Under the pieces are notes generated by a model, which saw only the letters and a list, made by a program, of their open reading frames with translations, had not been told where the DNA came from and searched no databases. Below, piece by piece: positions 59,249-64,000 of a stretch of DNA of 64,000 nucleotides; the stretch's first letter is position 1; each line of letters starts with the position of its first letter. The DNA comes from Pseudomonas sp. PDM15 (GTDB taxonomy: Bacteria > Pseudomonadota > Gammaproteobacteria > Pseudomonadales > Pseudomonadaceae): positions 558,001 to 622,000 of the forward strand of contig NZ_JACVAA010000001.1 in assembly GCF_014851565.1 (NCBI RefSeq), read 5' to 3'. Position numbers and translations under genes: made by a program.

Positions 59249-62050
59249 ATGGAGCTGCTGCTCATCGTAGGACTGCCGTTTCTCGGCGCCTTCCTTCCCG
59301 TCCTGCTCGAGCGTCATGGCCGCCTCGCCTGCAGCCTGGCCACCGCCGTGGCGCCGCTGCTGGGCCTGGGCATCCTGCTGTGGCTGGCGCCGCGGGTATT
59401 CGCCGGCGAGCTGTTGCTGGTGTCGCAGCCCTGGCTGAGCCAGATCGGTTTCAATCTTTCCCTGCGCCTGGATGGCCTGGCCTTCCTGTTCGCCCTGCTG
59501 ATCCTCGGCATCGGCCTGCTGGTGATCCTCTACGCCCGTTACTACCTGTCCGAGCGCGAGGCCATCGGCCGCTTCTTCAGCTACCTGCTGCTGTTCATGG
59601 GCGCCATGCTCGGCGTGGTGCTGTCGGAAAACCTGCTGCTGATGCTGACCTTCTGGGAGCTGACCAGCCTGTCGTCTTTCCTCCTGATCGGCTTCTGGAG
59701 CAAGCGCAGCGACGCGCGCAAGGGCGCGCGCATGGCCCTGGCGGTGACGGGCGGAGGAGGGCTGGCGCTGCTCGCCGGTATCCTGCTGATCGGCCATATC
59801 GTCGGCAGCTTCGAGCTCAGCGTGGTGCTGGCCTCGGCCGAGCTGATCCACGCCCACGCCCTGTACCCGCTGGCACTGGTGCTGGTACTGCTGGGCGCCT
59901 TCACCAAGTCGGCGCAGTTCCCCTTCCACTTCTGGCTGCCCCACGCGATGGCGGCGCCCACCCCGGTGTCGGCCTATCTGCACTCGGCGACCATGGTCAA
60001 GGCCGGGGTGTTCCTGCTGGCGCGCCTGTATCCGGCGTTGGCCGGCTCGGATCTGTGGTTCTACCTGGTTGGCCTCACCGGCTTGGCGACCCTGTTGCTG
60101 GGCGCGGTGATGGCGCTGTTCCAGCACGACCTCAAGGGCCTGCTGGCGTACTCGACCATCAGCCACCTGGGCCTGATCGTGCTGCTGCTGGGCATGGACT
60201 CGCAGTTGTCCAACGTCGCCGCAGTGTTCCACATCATCAACCACGCCACCTTCAAGGCCTCGCTGTTCATGGCCGCCGGCATCATTGATCACGAGACCGG
60301 CAGCCGCGACATGCGCCGCATCAACGGCATGTGGAAGTACCTGCCGCACACCGCTGTGCTGGCCATGGTGGCGTCCTCGGCGATGGCCGGGGTGCCGCTG
60401 CTCAACGGCTTCCTGAGCAAGGAAATGTTCTTTGGCGAGACGCTGCAGCACGCCCTGCAGGGCAGTGTCTTCAACTGGGCGATCCCGCTGGTGGCGACCT
60501 TGGCCGCGGTGTTCTCGGTGGCCTATTCGCTGCGCTTCATCCACGACGTGTTCTTCAATGGCGATCCGATCAACCTGCCCAAGTTCCCGCCCCACGAGCC
60601 GCCGCGCTACATGAAGGTGCCGGTGGAGATCCTGGTCTTCCTCTGCCTGCTGGTCGGCATGCTGCCGGCTTACACAGTGGCGCCGCTGTTGGCGGTGGCG
60701 GCGCAGGCCAGCCTGGGTGGCGAGTTGCCGGCCTATGACCTGGCGATCTGGCATGGCTTCAACCTGCCGCTGGCGATGAGCTGCGTCGCCCTGGCGGGCG
60801 GCATCCTCATCTACATCGGGCGCAAGCCGCTTTTCCGCTGGTACGAAAGCCTGCCGCAGGTGGACGCCAAAGAAGTGTTCGAACAGCAGGTACAGCGTGT
60901 GGTGGCCCTGGCCGGCTGGATCACGTCGAGCCTGGAGAACGGCTCGCTGCAGCGCTACCTGGCGCTGCTGCTGGGCAGCGCCCTGGTGCTGGTCGGCGTG
61001 GCCCTGGCGCCGCTGCCGCAGCTGACCGGCGAACGCGGCCTGAGCCCGCTCGATGGCTTCACTGCCCTGGGCATGCTGGTGCTGGCGGCCAGCGGCCTGC
61101 TCACCGCGATCCTCCATCGTCAGCGCCTGGTGGCGCTGCTGATCCTCGGCGTCGGCGGCATGCTGGTGGCGCTGGCCTTCGCCCGCTTCTCCGCACCGGA
61201 CCTGGCGCAGACCCAGCTGGTGGTGGAGGTGGTGACCATCATCCTGCTGATGCTGGCGCTCTATTACCTGCCGTCGCGCACGCCCGGCGAAAGCTCGCTG
61301 CCGCGAATCGCGCGCGACCTGCTGCTGGCCGGCGGCTGTGGCGCGATGGTGGCAGTACTGGCCTACGTGGTGCTGACCCGCCCCTACGACACCGGCATCG
61401 CCGAGTTCTTCCTGGCCAACAGCATCAGCGGCGGTGGCGGCACCAACGCGGTCAACGTGATCCTGGTGGACTTCCGCGGCTTCGATACCCTGGGCGAGAT
61501 CACCGTGCTGGCCATCGCCGCGGTGGGCATCTTCGCCATGCTCGACGGCCTGCGCCTGACCCACCCGACCTGCGACCCCCAGGGGCGGCGTTGGGCCTGG
61601 GCGAAGAACCCGCTGATCCTGATGACCCTGTCGCGCCTGATGCTGCCGCTGGCGCTGCTGATCTCGGTGTTCATCTTCCTGCGCGGTCACAACCTGCCGG
61701 GCGGCGGTTTTATCGCCGGGCTGATCACCGCCGTGGCCCTGGCCCTGCAGTACATCGCCAGCGGCGTGGCCTGGGTCGAGCAGCGCCTGCCGCTGAACTA
61801 CCAGCGCATGGCCGGCGTCGGCGTGCTGATCGCCGCGCTCACCGGGCTCGGCAGCTGGGTGTTCGGCCGACCGTTCCTGACGTCCGCGTTCGGCCACTTC
61901 GAGCTGCCGCTGGTGGGTGAGTTCGAGCTGGCCACCGCCATGCTGTTCGACCTCGGCGTGTACCTCACGGTGGTTGGCGCCACCCAGATGGTGCTGGTCA
62001 ACCTGGGCAAGCTCAGCCTTTCCCCACCCGCGAGCAAGGAGATCCACTGA
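59249..62050 (+). CDS. mrpA: Mrp-type Na+/H+ antiporter subunit A, fused A-B form
   Basis: Membrane subunit of the multi-subunit monovalent cation/proton antiporter (Mrp/Pha/Sha), related to NuoL. The 933-residue product has the NuoL-like core, with [67 protein letters not shown] and [22 protein letters not shown]. It ends with an MnhB-like domain ([41 protein letters not shown]). The A and B subunits are thus one protein, as in Pha-type operons. The ATG follows GGGGAG. Its stop overlaps mrpC (TGATG). Confidence 0.94.
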   Translation: MELLLIVGLPFLGAFLPVLLERHGRLACSLATAVAPLLGLGILLWLAPRVFAGELLLVSQPWLSQIGFNLSLRLDGLAFLFALLILGIGLLVILYARYYLSEREAIGRFFSYLLLFMGAMLGVVLSENLLLMLTFWELTSLSSFLLIGFWSKRSDARKGARMALAVTGGGGLALLAGILLIGHIVGSFELSVVLASAELIHAHALYPLALVLVLLGAFTKSAQFPFHFWLPHAMAAPTPVSAYLHSATMVKAGVFLLARLYPALAGSDLWFYLVGLTGLATLLLGAVMALFQHDLKGLLAYSTISHLGLIVLLLGMDSQLSNVAAVFHIINHATFKASLFMAAGIIDHETGSRDMRRINGMWKYLPHTAVLAMVASSAMAGVPLLNGFLSKEMFFGETLQHALQGSVFNWAIPLVATLAAVFSVAYSLRFIHDVFFNGDPINLPKFPPHEPPRYMKVPVEILVFLCLLVGMLPAYTVAPLLAVAAQASLGGELPAYDLAIWHGFNLPLAMSCVALAGGILIYIGRKPLFRWYESLPQVDAKEVFEQQVQRVVALAGWITSSLENGSLQRYLALLLGSALVLVGVALAPLPQLTGERGLSPLDGFTALGMLVLAASGLLTAILHRQRLVALLILGVGGMLVALAFARFSAPDLAQTQLVVEVVTIILLMLALYYLPSRTPGESSLPRIARDLLLAGGCGAMVAVLAYVVLTRPYDTGIAEFFLANSISGGGGTNAVNVILVDFRGFDTLGEITVLAIAAVGIFAMLDGLRLTHPTCDPQGRRWAWAKNPLILMTLSRLMLPLALLISVFIFLRGHNLPGGGFIAGLITAVALALQYIASGVAWVEQRLPLNYQRMAGVGVLIAALTGLGSWVFGRPFLTSAFGHFELPLVGEFELATAMLFDLGVYLTVVGATQMVLVNLGKLSLSPPASKEIH

Positions 62051-62397
62051 TGGAGGCGCTGTTCGCCGCAACCCTCGGCCTGCTCACCGCCAGCGGCGTA
62101 TATCTGCTGCTACGCGCGCGTACCTTCGCCGTGGTGCTGGGCCTGACTCTGCTGTCCTACGCGGTTAATCTGTTCCTGTTCTCCATGGGCCGTCTGGTTG
62201 GCGATGTGGCCGTGCTGGGGCAGGGCGGCAACCCGGCCGACCCGCTGCCGCAGGCACTGGTGCTGACCGCCATCGTCATCGGCTTCGCCATGACCGCCTT
62301 CGTCGTGGTCCTGGCCCTGCGCGGCGTGGCCAACCTGGGCAATGACCATGTCGACGGCCAGTCGGACGGCCAGCCGGACCGGGAGCGGTTGTCTTGA
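62050..62397 (+). CDS. mrpC: Mrp-type antiporter subunit C
   Basis: A 115-residue NuoK-like subunit with three membrane helices: GLLTASGVYLLLRARTFAVVLGLTLLSYAVNLFLFSMGRL and PQALVLTAIVIGFAMTAFVVVLALR. These match the conserved MnhC blocks. A hydrophilic tail (DHVDGQSDGQPDRERLS) follows. It overlaps mrpA by one base and mrpD by four. It is part of the cation/proton antiporter complex. Confidence 0.94.
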   Translation: MEALFAATLGLLTASGVYLLLRARTFAVVLGLTLLSYAVNLFLFSMGRLVGDVAVLGQGGNPADPLPQALVLTAIVIGFAMTAFVVVLALRGVANLGNDHVDGQSDGQPDRERLS

Positions 62398-63881
62398 ATC
62401 ACCTGATCATCCTGCCGATCCTGATCCCGCTGCTGGTCGGGGCTCTGATGCTGGTACTGCCGTCGCTGGAGCGCCTCAAGCGCACGCTGTCGCTGCTCGC
62501 CACCCTGGCCCTGTTGCCGCTGGCCGTGGCGTTGCTGCTGCAGGCCGACGATGGCCGGCTGCACGTCTATGCCCTGGGCGACTGGCGGCCACCGTTCGGC
62601 ATCGCCCTGCTGCTCGACCGGCTCAGCGCCCTGTTGCTGCTGGCCGTCGCCGTGCTGGCCAGCGCCGTTGTGCTCTACGCCCTGCGGGGTGATGATCGAC
62701 GCGGCCCGCGTTTCCACGCCCTGCTGCAGTTCCAGCTGCTCGGCATCAATGGCGCCTTCCTCACTGGCGACCTGTTCAACCTGTTCGTGTTCTTCGAGGT
62801 TCTGCTGATCGCCTCCTACGCGCTGTTGCTGTACGGCCGCAGTGCCGAGCGGGTGAGGGCGGGGCTGCACTACGTGATCCTAAACCTGGTTGGCTCGGCG
62901 CTGTTCCTCATCGCCCTGGGCCTGATCTACGGGGTCAGTGGCACCCTGAACATGGCCGATCTGTCCCGGCGGGTCGCCACGGCCAGCGGTGACAGCGTGC
63001 CGCTGCTGGCCGCCGCCGGCCTGCTGCTGATACTGGTGTTCGCCCTCAAGGCGGCGCTGTTGCCGCTGTCCTTCTGGCTGCCGCGTGCCTATGCCGCGGC
63101 CAGTGCGCCGGTGGCGGCACTGTTCGCGATCATGACCAAGGTCGGCATCTACGCCATCCTGCGGGTCTGCACCCTGGTATTCGGCACCGGTGGCGGCGAG
63201 CTGGCCAATCTGGCCCAGGCCTGGCTATGGCCGCTGGCCCTGGCCACGCTGGCGTTCGGTGCGCTGGGCGCCCTGGCCGCGCGCAGCCTGCAAACGCTGC
63301 TGGCCTACCTGGTGCTGGTGTCCGCCGGCACGCTGCTGGCGGCGGTGGCCATCGGCACGCCTGAGGCCATCGCGGCGGCGCTGTTCTACCTGCTGCACAG
63401 CACTTGGGTGGCCGGCGGCCTGTTCCTGCTGGCCGATCTGATCGTTCGCCAGCGCGGCAGGCACGGCGGCGAGCTGGTGCAGGGCGCGGCGCTGGAGAAC
63501 CCCCATCTGCTTGGCGCACTGTTCTTCTTCGGCGCCGTGGCGGTGATCGGCCTGCCGCCGCTGTCCGGTTTCCTCGGCAAACTGCTGTTGCTCCAGGCCG
63601 CGCCCTCGGTGGCACTTTGGGCGGTGTTGCTGCTCGGTGGTTTCGCCGCTTTGGTGGCCTTCAGTCGTGCCGGCAGTACCCTGTTCTGGCGGGTCGGCAC
63701 CAGCACCCTGGACAGCGCCGAGCTGGACCGCGGCCGCCTGGCTGCCTGTGTGCTGCTGCTCGCCAGCAGCCTGCTGCTGGTGGGCCTGGCTGCGCCGTTG
63801 CTGGATTACACCCGCGCCGCCGGCGCACAGCTGCATGACCTCGCGCCTTACCGGGCGCTGATCGGGGAGGGCCGGCCATGA
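62394..63881 (+). CDS. mrpD: Mrp-type antiporter subunit D
   Basis: A 495-residue NuoM/N-like proton-channel subunit. Motifs: GINGAFLTGDLFNLFVFFEVLLIASYALLLYG, LKAALLPLSFWLPRAYAAASAPVAALFAIMTKVGIYAILRV and GLPPLSGFLGKLLLL. It starts at a TTG (62394) that overlaps the mrpC stop (TTGA), with GGGAGCGG ahead. The mrpE ATG overlaps its own stop. Together with A-B and C it exports Na+ (or K+) for protons. Confidence 0.95.
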   Translation: MNHLIILPILIPLLVGALMLVLPSLERLKRTLSLLATLALLPLAVALLLQADDGRLHVYALGDWRPPFGIALLLDRLSALLLLAVAVLASAVVLYALRGDDRRGPRFHALLQFQLLGINGAFLTGDLFNLFVFFEVLLIASYALLLYGRSAERVRAGLHYVILNLVGSALFLIALGLIYGVSGTLNMADLSRRVATASGDSVPLLAAAGLLLILVFALKAALLPLSFWLPRAYAAASAPVAALFAIMTKVGIYAILRVCTLVFGTGGGELANLAQAWLWPLALATLAFGALGALAARSLQTLLAYLVLVSAGTLLAAVAIGTPEAIAAALFYLLHSTWVAGGLFLLADLIVRQRGRHGGELVQGAALENPHLLGALFFFGAVAVIGLPPLSGFLGKLLLLQAAPSVALWAVLLLGGFAALVAFSRAGSTLFWRVGTSTLDSAELDRGRLAACVLLLASSLLLVGLAAPLLDYTRAAGAQLHDLAPYRALIGEGRP

Positions 63882-64000
63882 AACGACTGTTGCCGCACCC
63901 GGCGCAGAGTCTGTTGCTGCTGCTGACCTGGATGCTGCTGGTGGACACCTTCGCCTTCGGCCAGTGGCTGCTGGGCGGTGTGCTGGCCGTGCTGATCCCG
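63878..64000 (+). CDS. mrpE: Mrp-type antiporter subunit E, 5' part cut by window edge
   Basis: The first 41 codons are visible: MKRLLPHPAQSLLLLLTWMLLVDTFAFGQWLLGGVLAVLIP, the typical N-terminal helices of MnhE. The ATG overlaps the mrpD stop (ATGA) and GGGGAGG precedes it. The gene continues past base 64000, presumably followed by mrpF and mrpG. Confidence 0.9.
   Translation, partial: MKRLLPHPAQSLLLLLTWMLLVDTFAFGQWLLGGVLAVLIP

Noticed and set aside
59141..62071. A 976-codon open frame opposite mrpA
   Set aside because: The product is a Gln/His/Arg-rich string typical of the antisense of a GC-rich membrane protein. mrpA itself has full family motifs.
1..64000. Search for CRISPR arrays, tRNA/rRNA genes, transposases, integrases and phage genes
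   Set aside because: No regularly spaced direct repeats, no recognisable tRNA or rRNA sequence and no transposase, integrase or phage structural motif was seen by eye. A tRNA scan and an insertion-sequence search would be decisive.

Overview
The window is GC-rich chromosomal DNA from a Pseudomonas-like gammaproteobacterium. The evidence is an aerobic-type cobalamin gene set (cobN, cobM, cobO), a quorum-signal acylase, a fused mrpAB-type antiporter, high-GC codon usage with many ATGA/GTGA stop-start overlaps, and gene orders that I recall from P. aeruginosa. I cannot name the species. No rRNA, tRNA, CRISPR array, phage or transposase gene was found.

Layout. 1-10.5 kb: an early-acting cobalamin locus. 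A ChlI-type chelatase ATPase runs off the left edge. A DAHP synthase gene follows, with one clear aromatic attenuator and a second, weaker candidate leader. cobW-cobN lie on the minus strand and cbtB-cbtA-cobE-cobM on the plus strand. Each arm starts with its own cobalamin riboswitch, and the two divergent promoters share one palindrome. 10.1-15.5 kb: housekeeping genes (a small unknown protein, 3-methyladenine glycosylase-like, epimerase, sirtuin, two NlpC/P60 lipoproteins, O-methyltransferase, HNH-like protein, a Cys-rich copper-storage protein). 15.6-25 kb: a third cobalamin riboswitch with a good promoter, then the late cobalamin genes cobO-cobB-bluB-cbiB-cobD-cobQ-cobU-cobT-cobC-cobS, mostly overlapping. 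25-29.6 kb: MarR/MFS pair with a 40-residue membrane peptide, periplasmic glutathione peroxidase, FadL-type porin and a conserved unknown.

29.6-35.7 kb looks accessory. It has a PL7 alginate lyase in less GC-rich DNA, a secreted CSLREA beta-helix protein, and three co-directional genes for a ferritin-like metal hydrolase, a DUF2156/lysyl-phosphatidylglycerol-synthase-like transferase and a fatty-acid desaturase. 35.7-47.2 kb resumes a conserved backbone: quiP-like acylase, SEC-C and LEA-type proteins, ychJ, two tandem OmpA-like lipoproteins (the second with its Shine-Dalgarno buried in a 16-bp hairpin), CopD-like, dinG and a short-chain dehydrogenase. 47.2-53.7 kb is a second accessory block. 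A 142-bp terminal-inverted-repeat element is followed by five close-packed genes: GT2 glycosyltransferase, secreted unknown, ferritin-like protein, GT-B glycosyltransferase and secreted GH50-like hydrolase. 53.7-64 kb is backbone again: EstB-like hydrolase, OmpA lipoprotein, pdxH, glycerate kinase, SlyB-like lipoprotein, a thioesterase-like protein and the mrpAB-C-D-E antiporter operon, which runs off the right edge.

How it fits together: three riboswitches place cobalt uptake (CbtAB), cobalt insertion (CobN, CobW) and the late adenosylation, amidation and nucleotide-loop steps under feedback by cobalamin. The corrin-ring genes cobG/H/I/J/K/L are not in the window and must lie elsewhere. Comparisons with P. 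aeruginosa gene order are from memory, not from a search.
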